From Dallia pectoralis (taxonomy: Eukaryota > Chordata > Actinopteri > Esociformes > Umbridae), in assembly GCA_029465975.1 (NCBI GenBank), contig CM055755.1, positions 6,549,427 through 6,613,426 on the forward strand: DNA of 64,000 nucleotides, in the 5' to 3' direction. The notes beneath the pieces are model-generated. The model was not told the origin of the DNA. It did not search any database and saw only the letters and a list, made by a program, of their open reading frames with translations. The position numbers and the translations under genes are program-made. This document shows, in pieces, positions 1-13,397 of the stretch. Positions within the stretch are counted from its first letter, which is position 1; each line of letters starts with the position of its first letter.

Positions 1-505
1 TGTATGAGATAATGGCAATAGACAAAGAAGACTACTGAGTGTATGAGATAATGGTAATAGACAAAGAAGACTACTGAGTGTATGAGATAATGGCAATAGA
101 CAAAGAAGACTACTGAGTGTATGCGATAATGGCAATTGACAAAGAAGACTACTGAGTGTATGAGATAATGGCAATAGACAAAGAAGACTACTGAGTGTAT
201 GAGATAATGGCAATAGACAAAGAAGACTTCTGAGTGTATGAGATAATGGCAATATACAAAGAAGACTACTGAGTGTATGAGATAATGGTAATAGACAAAG
301 AAGACTACTGAGTGTATGAGATAATGGCAATAGACAAAGAAGACTACTGAGTGTATGAGATAATGGCAATAGACAAAGAAGACTACTGAGTGTATGCGAT
401 AATGGCAATTGACAAAGAAGACTACTGAGTGTATGAGATAATGGTAATAGACAAATAAGACTTCTGAGTGTATGAGATAATGGCAACAGACAAAGAAGAA
501 AACTG
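1..505. repeat. 39-bp minisatellite, cut by window edge
   Basis: About 13 near-identical copies of a 39-bp unit containing GATAATGGCAATAGACAAAG. The array continues to the left of the window. No coding frame survives through it. Confidence 0.95.
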
Positions 506-3500
506 ACATAATATGACACAAAGTCCAGAGAACATACAATACATAATAAATACAGTAATACAATATACAATACATAATACATACAGTAAGCATAAACCAT
601 GAAATTCTGGACACGATGTTACAGAGAGAAATGCTAAATACACAAACAGCTCCCACAGCGCTGCTCCGATTCTCCACCTTTACGCTGCCTTGTGCATAAC
701 TCTGGGTGTTATACGTTCTCTAGGCCAGCAGATTCACCTGGGCACACGGTAGGAGTAAAACGCCACCACCGCAGAAAGAAGTACTGGACGATTCACAATT
801 GTTGAGTCGTTATACCGTATGTCTGGCAAAAAGGGGATGAATACCATTCCCGACTCCGGTTACATTCGTCGTCCTTGTTCCTCCTCGGGGAAGCCTGGGG
901 TTGGTTACTTTATTTATGGTCCGTCCTCCCAGAATGTCTTCGTCGGGTTTAAATAGCAAACGGCTGCAAATCAACAAGCTATCCAAGTTTCCCCGTCGCA
1001 TAACCCAGCTCCTTCCCCACAACTCTTGAAACGTTTCCTACGAGGTGAACTGTGTGTCTCTAAGGGTGAAAGAAATGTGTGTTCATCGAGGCGTTTGTAT
1101 TTGCAGAAAAGCGAACAGACTCTGTGTGCCAATGAGACTTGCTAGGTGGAACACAGTCTGACGTTGTGTCTGCTCTGAGGAGAACATCCGCCAAAACACT
1201 GTGACACGGGACAATAAAAGCTATTAATTGCACACAATGTCCATATGACTGCGTGTGTGTGTGTGTGTGTGCGCGTGTGCGTGTGAATCTGCATACAGTA
1301 CGCGTCAGGTCAATAATTACCTTGACCCTAATCCGACTGAGGTCAATCAATTAGATTGTGACCAAACCAGTCAGACTGGACCCATTTATCTCCCCACCGT
1401 CGGCCCAACAAACACTGAACTGCCCTGTTAACCTCCACTGAGTTGTGCAATGGGGGACTGCTGGCAATACTGATGTCATCCTATTAATCTGAAATATATC
1501 TGATTATATCTGATCAACACTTCCACCCGCTGACCTGCTCCTTCCTCTAAATATCACAGCAGGATATCTGATGAAGAAATCAGTTATCAGTCATTTCCCT
1601 ACCCAACCAACCCCTCCCGCACCTCCATCTCTGCCCTGACCCACACCCTAATGTCAGTTATTTTAATTACTGTCACTCTCTCTTCTCCTCCTCCTCCTCA
1701 ACCCTCAGTCTCACGTGGCGTCGCCGTAAAGGCCAAGCTGTTTCTGATCTGCGGAGGCAGTTTGACATTTCCCACATGAAGCGGTGGTCAGGGACACAGG
1801 CAGATCTTTGATCCCAGCCTGGAGGCTTTCAACTGGGCATTGTCTACTGGAGAGCCAGTGTGGTCTACGGGCTGAGCGATTCATGTTCCCATAATTTACA
1901 TCTGTCTCTGAAATGTATTACCGCACACTAACACTGCATGACATTGTAACGGTGTTTACTGAGTCAAGTCGGGCTGGTAAAAAGGGGATCATGTTTGTCA
2001 GAGTACAGGATTGATTTACATATCTGTTCTCAGGAGCACTGGTGGGTCCGCTGAACAAACTGCATGAACTCAGTTGTGTTATTGAGTTAATGGCCAAATT
2101 GTTAACATCCGTTCTGCTTAATAACCAATTCTACTTTCTATTCTGCTTTATATCCATTCTGCTTTATATACATTCTACTTTACAGTCTGCTTTTAATCAA
2201 TTCTTTTTTCTCTTCTACTTTTAATCCATTCTACTTCCATTCCGCTTTATATCCACTTTGCTTTGGTTTCCATGAGCCAGTTTGAACTGGTTTGACTTTT
2301 AGCCAAAAGCCTTAAATCTCGGATGTCATTTTTCTCAATAATAAGTATACATTTTTTTAGCTGATCATTACTTCACAACCACCTACAAATCCCTCAGCAG
2401 CCAGTCACCCTCAACATAAACCAGGAGGTCAGTAAAGCCACAGAATCATTGCTTAAAATGTACAGTCAACAACATGATGAGGAGGCAAAAGGTAGCAGGC
2501 GTGCAGAAACCGCTAACCAGCTGGTTTGGAGCCCTGTTTCCCCAAAGAAAACCTGGAAGCCTGCCTGCCTGCACAATCACATATAACCAGAACCAGGAGG
2601 AGGCCTGTGATTGGTGGATAGAAGCCTTGCCCGCCCCTCCCCTCCCTCGCTCTGCAGTCATGTAATCTAACCTGAAGAGAACATTCGTGCTCCAAATGCT
2701 TCTTATCTGTCTCGTGTTGGGTGTTCGAGAAATACTTGTGTAGGAAATACGGTATTCTGAGCAAAATGTAGAGAACAACGACGAATAAACACTTTCTCTC
2801 TTTATCCAAGTAGTTTTTCATCTTTCACACGTCTCACTCTTTCGTTTTTTTAATCCAAACAGAAAAGCTGGAGAGTTGGAGCAAGTAGAGGAAAAGAAAA
2901 GAAGTACAGAGAGAGAAAGTTAATGTATGCATTTAAAGAAAGAGAACGAGAAGTTAAATACGTAGCACACTGTCTTTCCGCAGCTGAAAAGGTAACATTA
3001 TAGAGAAACCACACCCAGTAAACCACAGGAGAAAAATGTGGCCATGCATTGGTTCGGTCTACACTATACTGTGCCCACATGCCACAAAGTCAGTCAGCAA
3101 ACCTGGAATTAACTATTTAAATGCTGAAAAAGTCATTTTCCCCACATTTGTTTTCACCCGCTAGGGGGTTAATCGACTTTGGAAAAGTGGCCGTGCAAAG
3201 CACAGAAGTTTCCAGTGTCTCTAGTCTGTTTCAGGCTCAGATAACACATCAGCAGGTGTGTGGAACAGTAATTCTGTTTGTACTGGCGTGGAGGACTCAA
3301 AGACAGATGATGTTTGTTTTCACTGCCATTATTTGGTGTCTGGCGTGTAAAGCAGTTTTCAGGCGTTAAACATGTGCATCAAATTGTTCAACCCCTCCAA
3401 ATTCTGCTTTTGGCCTCAGTGAAACATCTCCACATCAGGTTTTATCAGACTACTCATTCAACCAGGATACATTCACACAATCTCAGGCCAACAAAACATG

Positions 3501-3540
3501 ACTGAGCTTGCAGGTGCATGGAGTAGCTAGTGTGCAATAA
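506..3540. other. gene-poor unique DNA
   Basis: No recognisable exon. It holds a short AATACATAATA-type repeat (536-592), a GT microsatellite (1252-1282) and a degenerate ATCCATTCTGCTTTAT-like tandem stretch (2120-2275). Open frames are short and resemble nothing I know. Confidence 0.6.
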
Positions 3541-3545
3541 GACTA

Positions 3546-3782
3546 GGAGACCCTGCATTTTCCCATCAAACCCCCAAATGTACCCATCTAACCCCCAGAT
3601 TTACCCATACACCCCCAAATGTATCCATCTAAACCCCACATTTACCCATCTAGCCCCCACATTTACCCATCCACCCCCACATTTACCCATCTACCCCCCT
3701 ATTTACCCATCCAACCCCACATTTACCCATCCACCCCCCCACTTACCCATACCCCCCACTTACCCATCCACCCCCACATAAT
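3546..3782. repeat. CCCCCACATTTACCCATCCA-type minisatellite
   Basis: About a dozen C-rich copies of a roughly 18-20 bp unit with substitutions; open in several frames only because the unit lacks stops. Confidence 0.9.
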
Positions 3783-5277
3783 GTCCCTGAGTGCAGACAC
3801 GCCTATTAGATATTGTTTCTGTTTTAGGGTGCGGATAATTGGTCGATTAAGGAGGTATTTATGAAAATCTTTTCTGTTCGCTCTCACCATCTATAAGCCT
3901 AATGAAAACAGATTATACATTTTAAATCAATTGAAAAACACACGGATGCTGTTTCAACATGTGTGTGGCACAATTGGTAGGGCGATATATGAAGTAGCTG
4001 TCCTAGCAAGTCCAAAAAATTGTCGTTTAGGGTTGCCAGGAACGCAATCGTCCAGACCTTGGAGAAAACCCAATGAAGGAATGTATGTGCAGAGAAGGAT
4101 GACCAAACAACCCTAACACACACACACACACACATCTGTCCTTATAATGGAGACGGATGGAGTACTCAAGTCGTCCACAAATCTTCCTTCCGATGACGAC
4201 CAGGCGTGTGCATGCTTGTATGCCTGTATGCACGCAGTAACGGTTTGAGTCTGTGTGTGTGGCTGTCTGGGTGTGTGAGTGAGTGTCTGCACATTGGTTC
4301 AGTGCGCACAGAGGTCATTTGGGGTCGTGCGTGTTACACAACCTGTGTTTTTGAGTTTGTAGGGTTTCAGATCTCCCCGTCTCCCGTGGGACTGTTATCT
4401 GTCCAGTGACTGTAGTTTGACTGTCCTTGACCAGCCTTGACATTGTTCCACTATCGCCACAAGGAGCTCCGTTCACAGCGGATAAGAAGTCCAGAACTGG
4501 CGAGATTAAACATTGTCCATCTTGGTTTTAGGAGGCAATAAAGGAACAACATAGAACGAAACCTCTCTGAATCTTTTGAACAAAACCTTTTAACGATTAC
4601 GAAAATAAATGAGCAAAACCATTTTAAAAACCATTCTATTTTCATTTTTCACAATTCCAGGGCTGAGAAAACTAATTCTGAGGAAAGGCTGAGAAAGTCA
4701 TTTTGTCTTGGAGTCCTTTCAAATCCTGTCATTATCCCCCAATAACAAAGGGATTCTGTTAGAAAGTAAAAAAAAACTACACACTTTACTGATCGCCAAA
4801 TCATCCTACACAAGCTGAACGCTCCCTCCGTACCCCCACCAACTGTCTACTCCCGAATCCCAACACACATACATTTCACTCTCTCTCTCTCTCTCCCTCT
4901 CCCCCCTCCCCTACCACCCTCCGTCCCTCCCTCCACCCCTCTCTCTCTGTCTATTTCCCTCTGTTTTTGTGGCTAAACCAACATGTCACCCTAATGGCTT
5001 CAGGGTAAGTGATAATTCAGTTTGGCTCAGCCTATTGAACCTGCCATGCTGTTTCTGCTTTCACTCTGGCCCCGTTTCCCCAGGAACTAATCCTCCACAC
5101 TTCACAGTGTGATGTCCACACAGATCCGGGCAGGTCCAAGTGATTGCTGGTGATTTGGATCGTCTTTCACTTTTTATTAAGCTTGTTTCGGCTACTTGGC
5201 AGAGACCTTCGGTACAAGGATAACTGTCCCCTGGCAGAAGGCCTCGGCCAAGTAGCCCCTGTTTGCCACTGGATAGG
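3783..5277. other. unique DNA, no gene seen
   Basis: Contains a CA microsatellite (4111-4133) and a pyrimidine-rich tract (4880-4950). No exon with recognisable product. Confidence 0.6.
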
Positions 5278-5885
5278 AATGGGAGATGTGGAGAGGACAG
5301 GGGGTTTAACCCTGGATATAGATGGGAGATGTGGAGGTGGAGAGGACACAGGGTTTAACCCTGGATAAAGATGGGAGGCGAGGAGGTGGAGAGGACAGGG
5401 GGTTTAACCCTGGATAAAGATGGGAGATGTGGAGGTGGAGAGGCCAGGAGGTTTAACCCTGGATGAAGATGGGAGATGTGGAGAGGCCAGGAGGTTTAAC
5501 CCTGGATATAGATGGGAGGCGAGGAGGTGGAGAGGACAGGAGGTTTAACCCTGGATAAAGATGGGAGATGTGGAGGTGGAGAGGCCAGGAGGTTAAACCC
5601 TGGATAAAGATGGGAGATGTGGAGGTGGAGAGGCCAGGAGGTTAAACCCTGGATAAAGATGGGAGATGTGGAGAGGCCAGGAGGTTTAACCCTGGATATA
5701 GATGGGAGACGAGGAGGTGGAGAGGACAGGAGGTTTAACCCTGGATATAGATGGGAGACGTGGAGGTGGAGAGGACAGGAGGTTTAACCCTGGATAAAGA
5801 TGGGAGATGTGGAGAGGCCAGGAGGTTTAACCCTGGTTATAGATGAGCAGGTGGGGAGGCCATGGGGTTTTACCATGGATAAAGA
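5278..5885. repeat. GGTTTAACCCTGGATA minisatellite
   Basis: About 14 copies of a purine-rich unit of 41 or 47-48 bp; the two lengths differ by a GAGGTG insertion and alternate irregularly. Confidence 0.92.
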
Positions 5886-6429
5886 TGGGAGATGAGGAGG
5901 CCAGGGGGTGCAGACAGGGAAGGGCTGGGAACATGGGGCCCAGTTAGGACCCACCAGAGGTATGGGAGTCAGACAAGGATTTAACCTGTATAAGCCTCCC
6001 TGTGTGAGAGAGGCCCCAAGGCTGAGTGCTGACCCCATTGGCCTGTGAGAACAGCTAGAGAATCTGCCTCACTGTACTAGCCAAACACATACCGACATAA
6101 AAACTCCTACACACATTTTACTCTACTTATTGAAATGAGACAAACGATTTTCCCTGTTCCCAGTTCCCTAATCCCAACCATAGCCTTATCCTAACCCCTG
6201 CTATAAACCTGACCTAACCTCAATTTGTACGTTTTAAATGTTACAAAATCGTCAGGTGGAATTACATGTACAGTATAACCAGGTTCACACACACAGTGAT
6301 GTCTTGAGAAACTATCACCATGACTACAGTTGGGAGTTAAAGGTGAAAAGGTGATGACATCAAACAGACATACTTCAGGAAGCATATTATTGATTAGAAC
6401 TAACCTCCACATCATTATGGAGTTTTAGG
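5886..6429. other. unique DNA, no gene seen
   Basis: No exon, RNA gene or element recognised. Confidence 0.5.
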
Positions 6430-6836
6430 CCACTGGACCACCCCACTGGACCACTCCACTGAACCATCCCACTAGACCACTCAACTGGACCACCCCACTG
6501 AACCATCCCACTGGACCACCCAGCTGGACCACCCCTCTGGACCACCCAGCTGGACCACCCCACTGAACCATCCCTCTGAACCACCCCTCTGGACCACCCA
6601 GCTGGACCACCCCTCTGGACCACCCCACTGGACCACCCCACTGGACCACCCCAGTGGACCACCCCTCTGGACCACCCAGCTGGACCACCCCACTGAACCA
6701 TCTCACTGGACCACTCAACTGGACCACCCCACTGGACCACCCCACTGAACCATCCCACTGGACCACCCCTCTGGACCACCCAGCTGGACCACCCCTCTGG
6801 ACCACCCCACTGGACCACCCCAGTGGACCACCCCAG
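6430..6836. repeat. 13-bp CTGGACCACCCCA minisatellite
   Basis: About 31 copies of a 13-bp unit. Because 13 is not a multiple of 3, every frame stays open and gives Trp/Gly/Pro-rich peptides with a 13-residue period; not coding in my view. Confidence 0.93.
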
Positions 6837-7976
6837 GCCACAGAATAGAAGTCATTTCTTAATTAAACAATTATTGCTTTTGAAATGTATTCAGATGTAT
6901 TTTGTCATACAATAAGGTTACTAAACTACTATGGTTGCACTGACTAACTAATAAAGCTCTTTCTGATTCCGAGTCCAAGTCAGGAGAAGATCCTTCTGAA
7001 ACTTCAGACATGTCCTTATCAACAGGATGTATGGTTGTTGTGGGGTGGATAGCATCAAAACAATTTAATTTGACGTTAGAGTTAATGTCCGGCATTCCTT
7101 ACAGGAACATTTGTCTATGGCCTGTAATGTCAGGAAGTCAATTAAAGTTGACAGACAAGACCACACAACAGAACTTTCCGTCATAAAATATAGCAACGAT
7201 AAATGGCTACAAAATGAAATAGTAGCACCTAAGGTTCGAGGAGCCAAATCCAACCAAAAGAAATTAGAAAATATAATAATAGTTATTTTTTGTCGTCGGA
7301 CTCTAACTCTCATTTAGAGAGAAATACACACATTAGTGATTGCGTGCATTTTATTGCCTTCAGTATGATGAAGGTGAGATGTGAGCAGGATAATGAACCA
7401 ACTGGATTCTGGGGATTATTCAGCAGCCATTTTGCTAATGTAGCCATTAACGTACCAAATCAAGATCCCAATTATTAAGACAGCACCCTCTGAGGGCAAT
7501 GTCCCCTGCATTGTCTTGGGAGATTATGATTTTCTACTCGGAACATAAGACAGCTCTTTACTGGCCCTCCATCGCCGAAATTGTAAAAAGACAATAAAAG
7601 GACAAGGAGAGGACAGGAGTTGTTGAAGGCATTAAAAGCAAAAAAGCAACAGATATTAAAAGTTATTAAACGTGGCTTTTGAGAGAGTGAGTAGAATACC
7701 AGGAAGGAACATTTGCTGCAGAGTTTCAAAATTCCGTTCCGGAGCCCATCAGAGGCCTCGTTTCCTACCGCACGAAAACACATGAGTCACGCTAGCCATT
7801 TGGCATTAGCAGAACATTTATGAAGGAAGGATTCAGAGCCAGACACCACATTTCCTGAGCAGGCACATCTCAGGTCCACTGCGGACCAGTTCTCTCTGGG
7901 TTGCATGTCACTTAAACAGCCACGTTGCATGTGTATGTTGACCTCTTAGACGTTAGCAGGCACTCTGATCCAGAGC
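6837..7976. other. unique DNA, no gene seen
   Basis: No recognisable exon. Bases 7950-7980 (TTAGCAGGCACTCTGATCCA) resemble the core of widespread fish SINE-type repeats. Confidence 0.5.
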
Positions 7977-8342
7977 AATGTACATCCTGGTGCCATCACT
8001 TCCCATAATGCATCCTGGTGCCATCACTTCCCACAGTGCATCCTGGTGCCATCACTTCCCACAGTGCATCCTGGTACCATCACTTCCCACAGTGCATCCT
8101 GGCGCCATCACTTCCCACAGTGCATCCTGGCGCCATCACTTCCCACAGTGCATCCTGTTGCCATCACTTCCCACAGTGCATCCTGGCGCCACCACTTCCC
8201 ACAGTGCATCCTGTTGCCATCACTTCCCACAGTGCATCCTGGTGCCATCACTTCCCACAGTGCATCCTGGTGCCATCACTTCCCACAGTGCATCCTGGTG
8301 CCATCACTTCCCACAGTGCATCCTGGTGCCATCACTTCCCCA
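7977..8342. repeat. 28-bp minisatellite (CATCCTGGTGCCATCACTT)
   Basis: Thirteen copies of a 28-bp unit with a few variant positions (GGTGCC, GGCGCC, GTTGCC). Open in all + frames because of its period; not a gene. Confidence 0.95.
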
Positions 8343-9497
8343 GATAAACGGCACACATGTGCACAACTGTTATTTAGTTAATTCTTTTGGCTGTAGGAGA
8401 AAAACACACTTGAAGACGACAAATACACATCGAAATTCACACAGCATCCACATTGGATGTGCTGTTAGTCCAACTCCATCCCGTTTGTGGGCCAGACGGA
8501 GGAATGCAGACTCTAAGATCACCGCCCTTCATCTCCCTGTTGTTCTTCCATGAGCCGAGTTTACTCAATAAGGACAGCAACTCGGAGTTATTGTTTTAAA
8601 TCCCCGTCGTTGAACCCGGAAGGCATGAAAACACATACCTCTGATTGGACAAACCCCAACAATAAGATGTCTTCCACTGAGTACTCATGGTTATGTAATT
8701 ATAGTGAGAGAGAAAGAGAGAAAGAGAGAGAGAAATATGGAAAAAGAGGCAGTGCCTCAAAATTGGATATACTCAAAGGAAGGAAAGTGTACAGAAAAAG
8801 ATCAGATAAGCTTTCAACCCGCAGATAAGCACAACAGCAATATCTCTCTCTTTGCTTCTCCCTCCATGAGTAGTGAAAATAAAAGGCACATTCACTCTGA
8901 AACACCACATTGACTTTTATTCTGAAACACTCCACCTTTGACGTTTCACTGATTTATACTTCCCTGATCTCACTCACACGTCAAGCGGGTACGGGTACGA
9001 GTGGCTGTCAGAGGGGGTGTTCAGAAGCTTATTGTGAATTGTCAAATCGACACCAGGTCACAAGTGAACAGGCTAGGACAGATGGTTCAGCAGCCATTAG
9101 CCTCACAGGCACGGCTAGACACACCGACTGGCAATTTATGTTGTTGTGCTTCATGTCGATTCATGTGGAAGATGTGTAAAAGCCAATCCGAGAGACATTA
9201 GATTCCTGTTTATCACTGTGGGCGTCAGTGGGAGACCTACAAACTGACATGACCTCTTACTGTGAGGCTGAGTCTATGCCTTTCAACCGTGACAGTGAGA
9301 AAAACAAGGTTGAATAGAAGCCAGGGAGCAAAAGCCAAAGGTTTATAGACCGGACATCGAAGGTGGTAACCAGGACACAAGATACTTATGTCAACAATGA
9401 CTAAAAATAACCCTGCTTACCTATAAAACCACAGCTATGATGCAATTCACAGCAGAGTTACAAAGAAATGAGTCAATGTGAGTCGTAAGAGAAAAAG
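8343..9497. other. unique DNA with a GA microsatellite
   Basis: A GA-rich tract lies at 8704-8735. No recognisable exon. Confidence 0.5.
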
Positions 9498-9560
9498 GGG
9501 AACTAAATGTGGAACTAAATGTGGAACTAAATGTGGAACTAAATGTGGAACTAAATGTGG
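9498..9560. repeat. 12-bp GGAACTAAATGT tandem repeat
   Basis: Five perfect tandem copies. Confidence 0.95.
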
Positions 9561-9702
9561 ATCTTAATCGGGAACCTCTGGATGATGTTTTGACCAGGAT
9601 GTGGATTTGAATGGATCCATCAGCTGCTCCAGCACCAATATTTCCCATGACTGTACACACACCGACCCTAAAAACCTTGTTTATAGGACAGCATAGAATA
9701 AA

Positions 9703-9872
9703 CATGCCCACACACTGACACGCCCACACACTGACACGCCCACGCACTGACACGCCCACACACTGACACGCCCACACGCTGACCCACACACACACTGACA
9801 CGCCCACACACCGACACGCCCACACACGGATACGCCCACACGCTGACACGCCCACACACGGACACGCCCACA
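9703..9872. repeat. 18-bp CACACACTGACACGCCCA minisatellite
   Basis: Nine to ten copies. The period is a multiple of 3, so the minus frames read as Val/Cys/Gly-rich repeats; not coding. Confidence 0.93.
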
Positions 9873-10128
9873 GGCTGACACACTGATCCCAATCACACTC
9901 ATTCAACAACCAATACTCCAGCTGCTGTCCTCACCTTTGTAAGCATCATCATTCCCTTATAGGCTGCACACCAACAATGACAAAATGTAATTAGGAAATT
10001 AATTATAACAGACCACTAGACAGGTAGATGTAATCAACAGTTACAGTAAACTGCCAATACAACAGTAGGCTGTATGGGCTATGTAGCCTAGCTGCTATCT
10101 ATGGTATTTGTTTAGGAAAATATCATTC

Positions 10129-10144
10129 TAGTGCCATCTAGTGG
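10129..10144 (-). promoter_or_regulatory. CTCF-like motif
   Basis: Minus strand reads CCACTAGATGGCACTA, a full match to the CTCF core pattern. Confidence 0.45.
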
Positions 10145-10304
10145 ACAGACATGTAACTACATCATGATTCTAGTGGAGAACTGAGAAACAGGTCATGCAA
10201 ATGTTTAGGGAAGAGTCATTCATTAATATTTTTGAACAATAACATTTTGGCTAGGTCTTGTCACACCCCAACAGGCTTCGGGGAGACAAAGGTCAGGACA
10301 TGTC

Positions 10305-10886
10305 TTCTGGAACATTTCTCACCCTCCGTGCTTCTAGTCACTTTCCTTGCTCATTAACCACCCAGGCCATCACTTGTTCACCCTACTCCCATCTGGTCGA
10401 CGTTACCGTAGCATCGGTACACGCACTTCCAGACTAAAGGACAGATTCTACCCACAGACTATTAGGCTCCCCAACCAGTAACACTGTTTTACCTATCCAT
10501 GTTTCCACCACCGGCACCAGATCACTTCTATTGTAGTGTTTTAGTATTTAAGGTCTGCATACTGGCCATACACACTCCATTATGTATATAGTGTAACTAG
10601 CATATTCTGAACATACATTACTACTGGCACTCGATCACTTCATCACAGTATTTAAGTATTTATGGTCTGCACACTGTACATATTCTGACTCATTATGCAC
10701 ATTTTATAGTTATGTACAGTCTGTATATTGTTGTAAATTGTTTTTTTATCCTTATTTTTATTATTCTTCTAACTACGTAGTTGTTGCTTGCCATGTCTTA
10801 AGAATTTCATTGTACAGTCTGATGCAAGTCACTCTGTATGTATGACAATAAAACTTTGAATCTTGAATTGAATCTTGAATCTTGCT
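10305..10886 (+). mobile_element. LINE 3' end (non-LTR retrotransposon), truncated
   Basis: Bases 10369-10484 encode the end of a reverse-transcriptase polyprotein: HLFTLLPSGRRYRSIGTRTS then RLKDRFYPQTIRLPNQ and a stop. The LLPSGRRYRS...RLKDRF..Q.IRL pattern is the usual C-terminus of L2/CR1-like fish LINEs. A 3' region follows, with AATAAAACTTTGAATCTTGA and short TTGAATC repeats as the tail. The 5' end is missing, as expected from incomplete reverse transcription. Confidence 0.8.
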
Positions 10887-11314
10887 CGACCAGGAAGTCA
10901 GCGTTGACACACGGTCTCAGGAGGAGGAGTCAGAGAGGCATGTGACAAGGCTGTCCATGATGTTTTTACAATGTTCTGTCTTGTTCCATGACTCATTTTC
11001 TCACTCAAAATTGCCAATTTTGTTTTGCTTAATTTAAGCATGACATTTCTTCTGTTTTCAACTTGTGTGGTCCTTTTGAAGAAGTTTTATCCCATCCAGA
11101 ACAATTTACATTAAGTGTAAATGTGTGGTTGATAATAGCAGCCAAGTCCGTAAAACAAGCATTGGACTGACCAAGCCTAGCTGAGCTACAGTGGACTTCA
11201 CTAATGTTGTATCCTAATAAAACTTTTTAAATACATTTTTAAAACGAGTCCCTATTGTTTTTCGCAAATCTGGTTTACTATCAATGTTTTTTAAAGTGTT
11301 ATGTTTTAGTACAT

Positions 11315-11330
11315 ACACCAGGGGGCAGAA
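11315..11330 (+). promoter_or_regulatory. CTCF-like motif
   Basis: ACACCAGGGGGCAGAA differs from the core in its first base only. Confidence 0.35.
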
Positions 11331-11635
11331 AACAACAAACCGTCCCAAATATGTTTTTTTTGCCAAGTTTGATTTCTGATGTTTTTTCATCAAGTTTTGA
11401 TGTATTATGTAGAAATAACATGTCTCTCTGGCAGGTAGATAAAGGTATCATGTTTTCTCTAGGATATAGTGTTTCTGAACGAGCAGTCCTCAGTACATGT
11501 GAACCAGAAGCTCATGGCCACTCAACCACTCTCGCCCTCTTTATCTAACCTACAGTGTGTTTGTAATGAACAGGGCCCACTTAAATGAAACCTGTGCTGA
11601 ACTGAAAACACTAAACCGCCAAACATGGCACACAA

Positions 11636-11925
11636 ACATGCGTATCTACACATATCTAAACACACACAACCAATCGCACTCACACACACATGCGTATCTA
11701 CACATCAATAACCACACACACAAACGCACACACACATGCGTATCTGCACATATATAAACACACACACACACACATGCGTATCTGCACATATATAAACACG
11801 CACACACACACATGCGTATCTGCACATATATAAACACACACACATGCGTATCTGCCCATATATAAACACACACGCACACACACATGCGTGTCTACATATA
11901 TATATATAAACACACACATGTGTGT
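11636..11925. repeat. CA-rich minisatellite with ATGCGTATCTGCACATATAT units
   Basis: Six to seven units of about 36-42 bp, combining a CA run with a conserved ATGCGTATCTGCACATATAT block. Confidence 0.92.
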
Positions 11926-12246
11926 CTGCAGATGGCTGGGGACATCCTAATTGGGGAGGAAGGGCACATAATAACACCTGGAGCTGACTGAATGCATTCA
12001 GACGCATCCAACACACGGTCGTCATATGGTGGATATTGTTCCATACACTCCAGTCCAGGCGTTGTGACTAGCAGTCCTCCCCGGAAGTCTCCTGTGGCGC
12101 GGCTCATTTTGTCACCACTATACATGTGGTCCACGCCAACAAGGCTCCCAGGATCCTTCTGCAGGACAAATGGTATTTCCTGACTGGGTCAGGGGCCTGA
12201 GATAGTGACCTCACATGTTTAACATGCTGAACATCAAGGCTCTGTA

Positions 12247-12400
12247 CGTGTGTGTGTGTGTGTGTGAGTGTATGCAAGAAAGCGAGAGGAAGTGAAGAAC
12301 TGTGAGCTTGTGTGTCTGTGTGTGTGTCTATGTGTGCGTGTGTGTGCATGTGTGTGTGTGTGTGTGTGTGTCTGTGTGTGTCTATGTGTGCGTGTGTGTG

Positions 12401-12454
<54 letters not shown>

Positions 12455-12491
12455 TATGTGTGCGTGTGTGTGCATGTGTGTGTGTGTGTGA
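12247..12491. repeat. compound GT microsatellite
   Basis: GT runs containing three copies of a TCTATGTGTGCGTGTGTG-type block. Opposing CA tract at 12601-12645. Confidence 0.93.
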
Positions 12492-12645
12492 AGAGATGGA
12501 GGGTGATAACAGTATGTGTATTAGCTTGCAGCACCTTTTTCAAATCACAAACATTTCCAGGGACATTTACACAATGCATACACATGCATAGCCACAGGTG
12601 CACACACACCCACACACACACACACACACACACGCACACATACAT

Positions 12646-13397
12646 CTTTACAGCGAGGTGAACCAACGACTTGAGTTATTTACAACTGAATCCTTAAATA
12701 ACTGCTATTGTGCCCGTATAGAACCGACTCAACCGGCTGGCACCGCTAGCGATCTGATCCCTGAGAGCTCGTGACAAAAAAACACGTAAAGAACACGCTT
12801 GTGTTCCCGACAGGGGGACGCAGCCTGGTCACGACCGATAGCTTGGGTCAAACATTCCTGTAATGCCTGGGCGACCTCGTGACAACATTATTGAACACGT
12901 TGAGCACAGAGCATGGACTTGGACTTCTCATCTGACTTTGTGAATGGCATCTAGAACATTCCATTGCTTATGGCCTTGTGGTCTGAAAGTTCAACAGTAT
13001 CCTGAAGATTGACGACGAGTAGACACACACATTTCGGTACAGTGAAGCCCAAACGATTAAACTTACTCATAGTGAGTTTACTGTCCATTCTTTTTATTAC
13101 AGTGACTGTAAGATATAATATTGCAGAAACGCGCCCTATATTCAGCTGAGGGTTCGACGGTGTCTGAGTGATATTTTGGGACGGTGGTAAATTGCACTTT
13201 AATGAAGACAGATGGTTCGTGTACACAGTGGTTTGTACAGTGTCTGTTCAGCTGACATACGATCCCTTTCCGCACTTCTAAAATACGCTGACATGCTATT
13301 TTCGGTAAGGCTGTGCGCTGGATTCTGAGAATCCCCCTTCCAAACCTACTGATTTTCCCCTGAATTTTCTCTCTCTCGTTCCTATGTTATCTGTCAG
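12646..13397. other. unique DNA, no gene seen
   Basis: No recognised exon; minus-strand frames of about 90 codons have no familiar motif. Confidence 0.5.

Noticed and set aside
1..505. CRISPR-like array
   Set aside because: Units are directly adjacent with no unique spacers, in vertebrate DNA; a plain minisatellite.
6387..6841. 143-codon Trp/Gly-rich frames resembling an antifreeze or adhesive protein
   Set aside because: 13-bp repeat with every frame open; no signal peptide or exon borders.
7978..8553. 191-codon frame with HPGAITSHSASW repeats
   Set aside because: A 28-bp array keeps all three frames open; no gene signals.
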